Notes under the pieces: generated by a model
What the model was told of the DNA's origin: nothing
The model's database searches: none
The model's input: the letters and a program-made list of their open reading frames with translations, nothing else
Translations under genes and position numbers: made by a program
In this document: piece after piece, positions 6,681 to 13,211 of the stretch
How the letters are laid out: each line of letters begins with the position of its first letter
Numbering within the stretch: position 1 is the stretch's first letter
Origin: RGIG5952 sp045603485
GTDB lineage: Bacteria; Verrucomicrobiota; Kiritimatiellia; RFP12; JAAYLN01
Length of the DNA stretch: 13,211 bases
Assembly (NCBI GenBank): GCA_045603485.1
Contig: JAZUMF010000054.1
Coordinates: 1 to 13,211, forward strand
Direction: 5' to 3'

Positions 6681-7811
6681 TTATCTATCGGTTCCGCAGT
6701 AGGAGAGGTTGAATGATTTGTTGCAAATTGGGAAGTTGGAGATTTGCTCGCCGCGGAGTGCCCACGCAAGGCCTTGCCAATTGTGGGCAGATGGGTCAAC
6801 TATTTTGTATCCGATGAGTTTGCCTTCTTTGGTGAAGGCTGCCGCGTGGACGAGTTCGCCTCGCCATGCATTTACTTTAGCAGCGACTGTAAATGGAGGC
6901 GTGCTGTTGCTTTTCTCGGCTTCTTTACATTCCGGAGGCGTGGCTCCATTGAGAATATCAAGGACGATTGCGTGAGCTTCGTCAATTTCGGTGCGTCTTA
7001 CGATTGCGCGAGACATGACATCGCCTTTGAGTTCAACGGAGGCGCGTCTTGCCACACCGACGAGTCCTTTTTGGATTGCAATTTCGCGAGGTACTGTACC
7101 GGTTCCGTCAAAGCGTTCGCAGACTGTTGGCGCTTCGAACATTAATCCGAGTGCACGGTCAAGCTCTGGCCTGACTCGCTTTATCCATTCTTTGAGCGAT
7201 GCGATTTTTTCATCGGTGAGATTTACGCGTGTGCCTCCAGGCATGATGGCGTTGCGCCCGAAGCGATTGCCGCAGAGGAGCGCTGTCATGTTGAGGTATT
7301 CGCCGCGGATGCGTCCGCAAAAGGCTGCGGTTTGCAGAAAGGCGACATCTCCCGCCAGAGCTCCTAAATCTCCTACATGGTTTGCAATGCGCTCGAGCTC
7401 CAGAAGTAGCGTGCGGATGCGGCGCGCATTGCCATCCAGTTTTTTGTATTGCGACGGAAACGCGGCTTCCATGATTTCGGAGTAGGCTGTTGCTGCGGCG
7501 ATTGAGGTGTCTCCCGCGCAGGTCTCGGCAAGAGCTATGCGGCGTGATTCGTTTTGGGCTTTTACTATTTCGTCTTCAACACCGCGGTGCTGGTATCCTA
7601 GGAAGATTTGCAAATTATAGACATCTTCACCCATACATTGGAAGCGGAAGTGTCCCGGCTCAATGACGCCTGCGTGAACGGGGCCTACGGCTACTTCGTG
7701 GGATGCCGAGCCACGAAGGCGCGAAACCGAGGTAGGGTTGATATATCCGCCAAGGGTGTCAAGGTGATTTAAGGCTTCCTGTTCGGATGCAAAGGTGAGG
7801 AGTTCTGTCAT
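6681..7811 (-). CDS. hyfG: NuoD/hydrogenase-like large subunit lacking the [NiFe] ligands (Ehr-type, HyfG-like)
   Basis: 376 residues. ATG 7811 is chosen over longer in-frame options because AAAGGAGA stands eight bases upstream and it overlaps the previous stop (TAATG). The fold signature is clear: VGPVHAGVIEPGHFRF, GYQHRGVE, LLLELERIANHVGDLG, CGRIRGEYLNM, and a FNLSYCGTDR C-terminus. The separate NuoC-like N-terminal domain of HycE/HyfG is absent. Ungapped alignment of SIAAATAY with the usual S-x-A-H-x-x-A-Y puts A99 and T102 (AGDT) where CGIC should be. Alignment at TDR puts S370 and G373 where the second CxxC should be. So all four Ni ligands are missing, although C98, C363 and C372 lie near these sites. 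This is typical of energy-converting hydrogenase-related (Ehr) proteins. It is unlikely to make or use H2; the substrate is unknown. No C-terminal protease-cleaved extension is present, consistent with no Ni insertion. Confidence 0.88.
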   Translation of the reverse strand: MTELLTFASEQEALNHLDTLGGYINPTSVSRLRGSASHEVAVGPVHAGVIEPGHFRFQCMGEDVYNLQIFLGYQHRGVEDEIVKAQNESRRIALAETCAGDTSIAAATAYSEIMEAAFPSQYKKLDGNARRIRTLLLELERIANHVGDLGALAGDVAFLQTAAFCGRIRGEYLNMTALLCGNRFGRNAIMPGGTRVNLTDEKIASLKEWIKRVRPELDRALGLMFEAPTVCERFDGTGTVPREIAIQKGLVGVARRASVELKGDVMSRAIVRRTEIDEAHAIVLDILNGATPPECKEAEKSNSTPPFTVAAKVNAWRGELVHAAAFTKEGKLIGYKIVDPSAHNWQGLAWALRGEQISNFPICNKSFNLSYCGTDR

Positions 7812-9016
7812 TAGAGGTCTCCTTTCGCATGGCAGTATGCGATGTAAATTGAGGCGAGTGTTCCACCTGCAACAAGGGTGATTGCAATAAGTGTAGGCAC
7901 GATTGCGAGGCGTTTGGGAACAGGTGTGAATTCTGTGACTGGCCTGCACATTGTCATTGAGAGGGCAAACCGCATCATTGCCGCAAAGACGATGAAGAGT
8001 AATACGAGAACGGTTGCCGAGACGGCAAATGGTGCGGCAGAGACGAGTGCGAGTTCTGTGAGGAATAGAATTGATGGTGGCATACCGCAGATGAGGATTA
8101 TTCCGAGGAGCCAAAGTGCGGAGTGTCCCTTCATTACAACGGATAAGCCTTGAACTGCCGCGATTGTCCGAGTATGGAAGGCGAGTAAGAGGTTGCCTGC
8201 CGTTTGGAAGAGGAGCGTTTTGGTTAGCGAATGGGTTGCGATGTGGGCAAGAAGTGCAAGCACTAGAATTTTTGGCGTTGAATCCAGTCGCGCGATTGTT
8301 GCATAAAGTATCGTTATGAGACCCATGTGTTCAACCGAGGAGTAGGCGAGTAAGCGTTTGTAATCGGTTTGGCGAACCATAAAGATTGCGCCGACGGCAA
8401 CTGAGAGAATGCCTAGTGTAAGCATGGCATTGTTGCAAAATGGGGCGGCCTCTTGCGGCATTGCTTCGCGAAATCTGATAATTGCAAAGAAGGAGCAGTT
8501 CAGGAGCGCACCGGAGAGAAGTGCTGAAACGGGAGCGGGGGCTTCTGAGTGGGCGTCTGGGAGCCAGGTGTGAAACGGGGCAAGGCCCGTTTTGGTGCCG
8601 TAGCCTGCCAAGATAAATGCAAAGCCTGCAAGATACCAGCGAAGGCTGCCGGTTGACTGCGCATGGAGAAATAGCATGGTCCCAAAGAGTGCAAAGCTGA
8701 TACCGATTGAGCAGATGAGGAGGTATTTCCACATTGCTTCAAGGCTACCTTGTTCGCGGTGGTATGTTATAAGCGGAGCAGAGACGAGTGTGGTAAGCTC
8801 TACAGCCACCCACATAAGCGGCAATGACGGCGCAAGAAGGGCAAACATCATGGCAGCAAAGAAGGCGACAAAGAGCAGATAATAGAGCCAGTGCGGCATA
8901 TGGTTGCCTTGCTCGCGCCTGTCTGACTCGGGAATATAGAAGAAGCTTTGTGCTAGATTAGCCAGAAAGAGAACTGGCGTGAGTATAAGCAGCAGATTTT
9001 TGAGAGAGAGTTCCAT
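7811..9016 (-). CDS. hyfF: HyfF-like antiporter/NuoN-type membrane subunit
   Basis: 401 residues. I place the start at ATG 9016, one base after the TAA of the upstream gene (TAATATG), because the longer frame (to 9124) lies inside that gene. It is almost wholly hydrophobic, about 11-12 membrane helices. It has the proton-antiporter family pattern: a buried Glu (WVAVEL, E73), and GYGTKTGLAPFHTWLPDAH with K142 and nearby His, followed by SEAPAPVSALLSGALLNC and LLAYSSVEHMGLI. These Glu/Lys residues form the ion path in complex I and Mrp subunits. It is about 80-120 residues shorter than E. coli HyfF at the N-terminus. Role: ion translocation in the membrane arm. Overlaps the large-subunit start by one base. 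Confidence 0.85.
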   Translation of the reverse strand: MELSLKNLLLILTPVLFLANLAQSFFYIPESDRREQGNHMPHWLYYLLFVAFFAAMMFALLAPSLPLMWVAVELTTLVSAPLITYHREQGSLEAMWKYLLICSIGISFALFGTMLFLHAQSTGSLRWYLAGFAFILAGYGTKTGLAPFHTWLPDAHSEAPAPVSALLSGALLNCSFFAIIRFREAMPQEAAPFCNNAMLTLGILSVAVGAIFMVRQTDYKRLLAYSSVEHMGLITILYATIARLDSTPKILVLALLAHIATHSLTKTLLFQTAGNLLLAFHTRTIAAVQGLSVVMKGHSALWLLGIILICGMPPSILFLTELALVSAAPFAVSATVLVLLFIVFAAMMRFALSMTMCRPVTEFTPVPKRLAIVPTLIAITLVAGGTLASIYIAYCHAKGDL

Positions 9017-9017
9017 A

Positions 9018-9710
9018 TTAGGCGTGGTTGCGATGGTGTGGATGCAAGAGATGAGAATCGCCAAGATGATTAAGCTTGTCGGTGTCGGTTGAAGAGAAGG
9101 TTCTGTTAATTTGGAAGATTGCAATGCCTAAGACGAAGACCAAGACAAAGACATCAAGTAGGATGCCAAGCTCAACGATTAAGCTATATTCAAGCAGGAG
9201 CCCTGCGCCGAAAACAGATATGCCGTTTTCAAGAACGAGAAAGCCGAGTACCTGAGTAATCGCCTTTTTGCGCGCACAGATTAGAAGCAAGCCTGCTCCC
9301 ATCGTCGTCAGTGCGACGGGGATTGCAAGCTCTGAGGCGATTGTTTCATGGATATGCAAAAGTTTCCCAATCGAAAAACCGCCGACTGCCATCGCAAAGA
9401 CGATTACTTGTGAAAGATGAAATGAAATAATCGGCTCGACCTCGCGCTTTGTTTTTGCTTTTTTTGCAGCATAGCTAAGAAGCATCGGCATTACGATGCC
9501 CTTTACAAGAATGTTGATTAAGGCAACGATAATGATATGTGATTCTGGGCATCCCTTTGTTTGCCAATTCCATAGTAGAATCGGCAGAATACCGACAATC
9601 CAGCCTTGGGTTGCCACAAGCCTTATAGCCTGATTAAGGCGACCTGAGCCGGCTAGTGAAAAATCAGAGAGCAAAAAGATGACAAGTGCAATTTCTGAAA
9701 GCGTAATCAT
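9018..9710 (-). CDS. hyfE: HyfE-like membrane subunit with NuoK-like C-terminal part
   Basis: 230 residues from ATG 9710, which has CCAGGA six bases upstream and begins 20 bp after the previous stop. A GTG at 9746 would overlap the previous gene and lacks an SD. It has about six or seven membrane helices; a basic loop (AAKKAKTKREVEP) near residue 85 divides the protein. The second half is NuoK-like, with FLVLENGISV (E161) and LIVELGILLDVF (E180), equivalents of the buried glutamates of NuoK. It ends INRTFSSTDTDKLNHLGD, as HyfE proteins do, then an unusual His-rich tail (SHLLHPHHRNHA). Role: links the NuoH-like subunit to the antiporter subunits in the membrane arm. Confidence 0.85.
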   Translation of the reverse strand: MITLSEIALVIFLLSDFSLAGSGRLNQAIRLVATQGWIVGILPILLWNWQTKGCPESHIIIVALINILVKGIVMPMLLSYAAKKAKTKREVEPIISFHLSQVIVFAMAVGGFSIGKLLHIHETIASELAIPVALTTMGAGLLLICARKKAITQVLGFLVLENGISVFGAGLLLEYSLIVELGILLDVFVLVFVLGIAIFQINRTFSSTDTDKLNHLGDSHLLHPHHRNHA

Positions 9711-9730
9711 TTGAGTTCCTGGATATTTTG

Positions 9731-10645
9731 CTATTGAAGCAGCCACTTGATGATGAGAAATACTGCAAGAGCAGCTACAAGCATAGCACCCATAAGGGCC
9801 TGTGGCGTCTTCAGAAATCTCATTCTTGCCATCGTCGACTCAACGATGCCGATTATGACGCCCATCGCTAGTGTACCAATAAAAACTTGGGCGGCGCGGA
9901 GCAATGCAGAATCGCCAAAGTTCGGAATAAAGAGGAGTACAAAGAATGCCGCCATAAGTTCAAGCTTCAAAGCCGCAGCATAGAGGGCAAAGGCCAAGTC
10001 GGGACCGCCAACATCTAAAAGCATAGCTTCGTGAATCATAGTAAGTTCAAGGTGTGTCTCGGGGTCATCAAAGGGAACGCGACTGTTTTCAGAGAGTAAT
10101 ACTGCGAAGAATGCCAATGCGATCAGAGAGATTGGGGCAATGTAGCGTACCCAATCGGATGCCGAAATTCCATTAAGCATAGCTGTGATGGAGGTTTCGC
10201 CTGTCAGTATCGTTAAAAATCCCAATATGACGAAGACTATCGGTTCGACCAAAGCAGAAAATTGAACCTCTCTGGAGGCTCCCATACCCTCAAAGGCGTT
10301 GCCTGCATCCAAAGCGCCAAGTACTGTAAAGAAGCGACCGACACCTAATAGATAAAAAAAGACTGCGGCCGATATTGCAGCTGTCGGCATAAAGGATGAG
10401 CTAGTCCAAGGAAAGACAACCGCAGCGGCAATTGTTGACGCAAGGGTGATAATTGGCGCAAGGTCAAATATCCATGTTGACGGGGTCGGGCGCAAGCAGG
10501 ACTTGTGGAGATATTTCCAAAGATCTGCATAAAGTCGAAAGAAGCCTGGGCCACGACGACCGGCAAAGAAGGCCTTTGTTTGATTAACAATGCCTGTAAG
10601 TAGCGGAGCTAAAAGCAACGCAAGAATTATGCATAGAATGTTCAT
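9731..10645 (-). CDS. hyfC: HyfC/NuoH-like membrane subunit
   Basis: 304 residues, with about eight membrane helices, close to the family length of 300-320. ATG 10645 overlaps the stop of the upstream gene (ATGA), so translation is coupled and there is no separate SD. Diagnostic segments are QTKAFFAGRRGPGFFRLY and DLWKYLHK after helix 1, and ENSRVPFDDPETHLELTMIH (two pieces of the conserved NuoH/HyfC loop) followed by EAMLLDVGGPDLAFALYAAALKLE. The Arg- and Glu/Asp-rich loops face the peripheral arm and, in complex I, carry the coupling between electron transfer and ion pumping. Anchors the large and small subunits encoded further down the operon. Confidence 0.88.
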   Translation of the reverse strand: MNILCIILALLLAPLLTGIVNQTKAFFAGRRGPGFFRLYADLWKYLHKSCLRPTPSTWIFDLAPIITLASTIAAAVVFPWTSSSFMPTAAISAAVFFYLLGVGRFFTVLGALDAGNAFEGMGASREVQFSALVEPIVFVILGFLTILTGETSITAMLNGISASDWVRYIAPISLIALAFFAVLLSENSRVPFDDPETHLELTMIHEAMLLDVGGPDLAFALYAAALKLELMAAFFVLLFIPNFGDSALLRAAQVFIGTLAMGVIIGIVESTMARMRFLKTPQALMGAMLVAALAVFLIIKWLLQ

Positions 10646-12363
10646 GACGCAAGGGCGGCGCCCAAGAGAGCCAAAACCGCTAGAAGAATTATCAGAATGT
10701 AAAGATGAAGCGAACCGCTTTGAAGAAGATGGACACGCTGGAAAAGTCGTGCAATATTAGAGAAAATGGGCTTCCAGAATTTACCGATGGCAATATCGTC
10801 GGTCTCTGTTGCGATAAGACCTGCCATCGGAGTTGCCGGTTCACCCTTGAAATGCTTGATATAACGGCGCGAGCGAAGGATGAATCTAAATAGGTCAACA
10901 AGTGGTTGCGTAAAGGCTGTCGCGGTATATGCCATTCTGGCGGTGGGCGCTTCATAACCGCAATCCCATACTGGAACAGATGGCTTATCCTTGCCACGGG
11001 GGCAAAGGAACCTGCGAATAAAGAGCAATGCTAATACCAATACAACAAAGGCAAAGCTCGCAATCATTGCGGCAATAAGACCGCCAGTTGCAAATCCGCC
11101 GGTGAATCTGTCTGATAAAAATACGGTGGCTGGAACCATCGCAACAGAGAGAAAAGTCAGAAGTAGTGCCGCAAACCACATACGGCAAGGAGTTTCCTTG
11201 GCATTTGCTGCGGAGGTCGAGCGCGGTTCTCCTAAAAATGTAGCGCCGACTGCTTTAGCATAGGCTGCAGCTGCAAGACCGCCCATGGCGGAGAGCGCAA
11301 TTAAGACAAGAAAGCCTGCTCCTACGAGAGTCGGCGTTTTTGTCGCAATAGCCTTGAATGCGGCCATATAGATGATTAGTTCACCAAAAAAAGCATTTAG
11401 TGGCGGAAGACCAGCAAGTCCCATTGCATTGATCGTAAAGAGTGTTCCGGTAAAGGGCATACGCTTTAATAGCCCGCCAAGGCGATCCTGATCCAGCGAA
11501 CCAGTTTGTCTTAATACAGAGCCAGCAAGCAGGAAAAGGGCGCCCTTCAAAAATGCGTGGTTTAATATATGGGCGATTGCGCCGATAATTGCAAATTTGG
11601 CGAGCTGGGAGTCAAGACCGTCTACCGATATAGCCACAGAACCGAGTCCCAATCCAAGAGCGATGATACCCATATTTTCCACAGAAGAAAAGGCAAGGAG
11701 CTTTTTCAGATTGCTTTGAGGCAGAGCAAATAGAATACCGCCAATACCGCCTATGACACCCAGAATAAGGAATGTCCATCCGACAAAAGAGGCATAGCCA
11801 GTAGTTGCCTCATTAAATGGCGGAAAGAATTTCAGAAGCCCGTAATAGCCAAGAGGAATCATTGCGCCTGACATTATCGCTGAAGCCGGCGCAGGGGCGG
11901 CAGGATGAGCCTCTGGTAGCCATGCGTGGAATGGAGGGAATCCAATTTTTAATCCAAATCCAACGACTGCAAGAATGAATGCAGCAAGCCATGCCGCTTC
12001 ATTGCCTAGAAGAACGCCAGACAGCATCAAGGCAACAGCACCTGCATGACAGGCAAGAAGGTAAATCCAAGATGCCTTACGGACATTTTTTTCGGCAGAT
12101 TCAAAGGCAACAAGTCCGGCAGATGCAAGGCCCATAGCCTCCCAAGCAAGGAGAAAGGCAATTTTGCTATCAACAGCAATGACAGCGAGCATTGCCGCAA
12201 CTGTCGCAACAAAAAATGCGTAGAACCTTGGTGAATGGCGTTTTGATTCACCATGTAAATAGGCTGTCGCATGCAAAGCCGCAGTCAACCCAATGGCGAT
12301 AATAGGAATCGCAAAGATAATTTTTAATGCTATCACGGAGAAAACCTCTTGTAAAATAGCCAT
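10642..12363 (-). CDS. hyfB: HyfB/NuoL-like antiporter subunit, first gene of the operon
   Basis: 573 residues from ATG 12363, or 564 from GTG 12336. The GTG has a proper SD (AAGAGG, eight-base spacer), while the ATG has none and lies only two bases after a -10-like box, so the GTG may be the real start. Antiporter signatures are LLAWEAMGLASAG (E75), GFGLKIGFPPFHAWLPEAH (K139, H146, H153), PAAPAPASAIMSGAMIPLG and LLAFSSVENMGI. The C-terminal part has the HyfB pattern VWDCGYEAPTARMAYTATAF and a final helix (LHLYILIILLAVLALLGAAL). E. coli HyfB is about 100 residues longer, mostly at the N-terminus. Role: ion translocation at the far end of the membrane arm. The downstream gene overlaps by four bases. 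Confidence 0.88.
   Translation of the reverse strand: MAILQEVFSVIALKIIFAIPIIAIGLTAALHATAYLHGESKRHSPRFYAFFVATVAAMLAVIAVDSKIAFLLAWEAMGLASAGLVAFESAEKNVRKASWIYLLACHAGAVALMLSGVLLGNEAAWLAAFILAVVGFGLKIGFPPFHAWLPEAHPAAPAPASAIMSGAMIPLGYYGLLKFFPPFNEATTGYASFVGWTFLILGVIGGIGGILFALPQSNLKKLLAFSSVENMGIIALGLGLGSVAISVDGLDSQLAKFAIIGAIAHILNHAFLKGALFLLAGSVLRQTGSLDQDRLGGLLKRMPFTGTLFTINAMGLAGLPPLNAFFGELIIYMAAFKAIATKTPTLVGAGFLVLIALSAMGGLAAAAYAKAVGATFLGEPRSTSAANAKETPCRMWFAALLLTFLSVAMVPATVFLSDRFTGGFATGGLIAAMIASFAFVVLVLALLFIRRFLCPRGKDKPSVPVWDCGYEAPTARMAYTATAFTQPLVDLFRFILRSRRYIKHFKGEPATPMAGLIATETDDIAIGKFWKPIFSNIARLFQRVHLLQSGSLHLYILIILLAVLALLGAALAS
12345..12350 (-). promoter_or_regulatory. Ribosome binding site that decides the hyfB start
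   Basis: AAGAGG (12350-12345, minus strand) lies eight bases before GTG 12336. No comparable SD precedes ATG 12363. Together with the promoter position this argues for GTG initiation. Confidence 0.45.
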
Positions 12364-12365
12364 AT

Positions 12366-12394
12366 ATTTTACTATTTTTAATGATAAAATTCAA
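12366..12394 (-). promoter_or_regulatory. Likely promoter of the hyf-like operon
   Basis: On the minus strand TTGAAT (12394-12389) and TAAAAT (12371-12366) are separated by 17 bp, a good sigma70-type match. Transcription would begin about 12359-12361, inside or just before the ATG at 12363. This favours the GTG at 12336 as the start of the first operon gene, with an about 25-nt leader that holds the AAGAGG SD. Confidence 0.5.
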
Positions 12395-12402
12395 TCTAAT
12401 AG

Positions 12403-12454
12403 CTTTAAGTGTCAGACTATTACACTTGACATCTCGCCTCAATCTTTCTATACT
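12403..12454 (+). repeat. Dispersed degenerate repeat, copy B
   Basis: Second copy of the block at 5654-5710 (shared TTTAAGTGT, CTTGACAT and CTCAAT.CTTTCTATA.CT segments in the same order). A further partial echo follows at 12466-12500 (TTGACT ... CCCAATCTATACTCT), so the motif appears about two and a half times in the window. Confidence 0.4.
12426..12454 (+). promoter_or_regulatory. Near-consensus sigma70-type promoter pointing away from the hyf-like operon
   Basis: TTGACA (12426-12431), exactly 17 bp, TATACT (12449-12454). It is the best promoter match I found in the window. It reads rightwards into non-coding DNA and then antisense to the transposase gene; no plus-strand gene follows. It could drive a small or antisense RNA, or be fortuitous. 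Confidence 0.45.
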
Positions 12455-12591
12455 CATCCCAAAATTTGACTTTATGCTAAGAATTATCCCAATCTATACT
12501 CTCATTTCCTAAAACAACCGCAATTATTCTTAAACTGCAAAGCTAATACATCTTTGCTGACTCTGATAATATTGGAAGTTGGTATTGGATG

Positions 12592-12615
12592 CTGGCAATA
12601 CTGGCAATACTGGCA
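12592..12615 (+). repeat. Nine-base tandem repeat, about 2.7 copies
   Basis: CTGGCAATA is repeated at 12592 and 12601 and in part at 12610 (CTGGCA). It lies in the non-coding stretch between the operon and the transposase gene. This stretch (12455-12740) otherwise shows no gene I can support. Confidence 0.8.
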
Positions 12616-12740
12616 CATTTATGTGTATCTAACCACTTCTATAGCCTCAAAAAATGTCTTTGGCGAGATTTTTAGCTACACTTCCCCATTCGGGGCGGTA
12701 GGCTCCGTTAAAGTTGGTAGTATTTTGTCGGGTTCTTTGC

Positions 12741-13211
12741 TTAGCCTTGGAATGAAACTGGGGATTTTTGGAGGTCTCTTGCTGAATAGAGCTTTATGCC
12801 ATCCCAGTTTTTACATAGTCCGATGCCTCTTGCGCCTGTTTTTCTACCGAGGCTGAAGGCATATTTGTGTTTTGCCACCTGTTCATCGACAAAGTCTTTT
12901 GAGCCGAAGATTGCTCCATAGGTGAAGTGGCGGACTTTGCAGCGTAAGAGGATTTGCAGTGGCAGCTCGCCCTTTTTATCGATTATCTCTTGTATCTTTT
13001 CGGCAGGGAATACATCTGTGCCGCTTAAGTAGAGCTTTTGTCGGTAGGTTTCTATGTGTTTTTTGAAATCTGAGACTTTGGCGTCTGGATTGTAGATGCG
13101 TGCTATGCCGTGCATTGCATTGGAGTTGCCGCGCAGGGCTGAGGCGTAGCCTGACCATTTGTAGTCTTTGGGGTCGTTTACTATGCCTGCACGAACGGGA
13201 TTTAAGTCAAT
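12741..13211 (-). CDS. REP-associated (Y1/IS200-like) transposase, C-terminal half, partial
   Basis: The minus-strand frame is open from the right edge (ATT at 13211) to a TAA at 12743-12741, 156 residues. It begins IDLNPVRAGIVNDPKDYKWS followed by GYASALRG, the hallmark segment of REP-associated tyrosine transposases (RAYT, TnpA_REP), where the catalytic Tyr helix is followed by NPVRAG and a YxWSS/G motif. The C-terminal part reads RHFTYGAIFGSKDFVDEQ and SLGRKTGARGIG, also typical (normally RYFSDGxxxGSxxFV...KRKTGAR). The N-terminal HUH motif lies outside the window. These enzymes process REP/BIME hairpins and are usually single-copy domesticated transposases. It reads in the same direction as the hyf-like operon, 377 bp upstream of it, but the gap and separate promoter suggest independent expression. 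Confidence 0.85.
   Translation of the reverse strand: MDLNPVRAGIVNDPKDYKWSGYASALRGNSNAMHGIARIYNPDAKVSDFKKHIETYRQKLYLSGTDVFPAEKIQEIIDKKGELPLQILLRCKVRHFTYGAIFGSKDFVDEQVAKHKYAFSLGRKTGARGIGLCKNWDGIKLYSARDLQKSPVSFQG

Noticed and set aside
7812..8114. N-terminal extension of the large-subunit gene (about 100 residues)
   Set aside because: It overlaps the antiporter gene in another frame, is Arg/His/Thr-rich with no homology, and the SD-supported start is at 7811.
12684..12720. CCCC/GGGG mini-hairpin with two nearby GGTAG sequences, possibly REP-like
   Set aside because: The four-base stem is too short and the GGTAG placement does not follow a clear REP layout; without other genomic copies it cannot be called.
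12554..12856. 100-codon plus-strand open frame downstream of the strong promoter
   Set aside because: No SD, low-quality composition, and its last third lies antisense to the clearly recognisable transposase gene.

Overview
The window reads as a bacterial chromosome segment. A PVC-superphylum relative (Lentisphaerota/Kiritimatiellota-like) is my best guess, at low confidence. It rests on three things: the style of a zinc-ribbon membrane protein, a thi4-thiE gene order, and a REP-associated transposase next to a complex-I-like energy-conversion operon. There is no rRNA, tRNA or CRISPR array that I can see.

Left edge (1-434): the 3' end of an unrecognised plus-strand gene with a Gly/Lys-rich linker and an internal duplication, then a hairpin-plus-T-run terminator. 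The 435-986 gap is not empty. Its minus strand carries short, clearly decayed remnants of two thiamin-biosynthesis genes in operon order: the C-terminal end of a Thi4-type thiazole synthase (one-base frameshift) and the N-terminal part of ThiE.

Plus-strand cluster (987-5511): four closely spaced genes, probably one operon, ending at a hairpin. They encode an exported protein with a DnaJ-like Cys-rich zinc-finger region, an exported protein with two PEGA-like repeats, a zinc-ribbon single-pass membrane protein, and a small exported protein made of six 20-residue repeats. I cannot assign a pathway; envelope function is inferred from the signal peptides and domain types.

Convergent gap (5512-5940): a terminator hairpin and an apparent 372-bp non-coding element with 18-bp imperfect terminal inverted repeats and a flanking TTA on both sides. 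The right-hand TTA is the stop codon of the last hyf-like gene.

Minus-strand operon (12363 down to 5941): six tightly packed genes in the order hyfB-hyfC-hyfE-hyfF-hyfG-hyfI. Three encode membrane antiporter-like or NuoK-like subunits, one a NuoH-like subunit, one a large subunit, and one a ferredoxin/small-subunit fusion. Together they form a group 4 hydrogenase / complex I-type module. The large subunit has lost all four [NiFe]-coordinating cysteines at the aligned positions, so this is best read as an energy-converting hydrogenase-related (Ehr) complex and not a working hydrogenase. It probably couples an unknown electron transfer to ion translocation.

Right edge: a 377-bp non-coding stretch (12364-12740) with promoter-like sequences and a degenerate repeat shared with the 5512-5940 gap, then the C-terminal half of a REP-associated (Y1) transposase running off the window.
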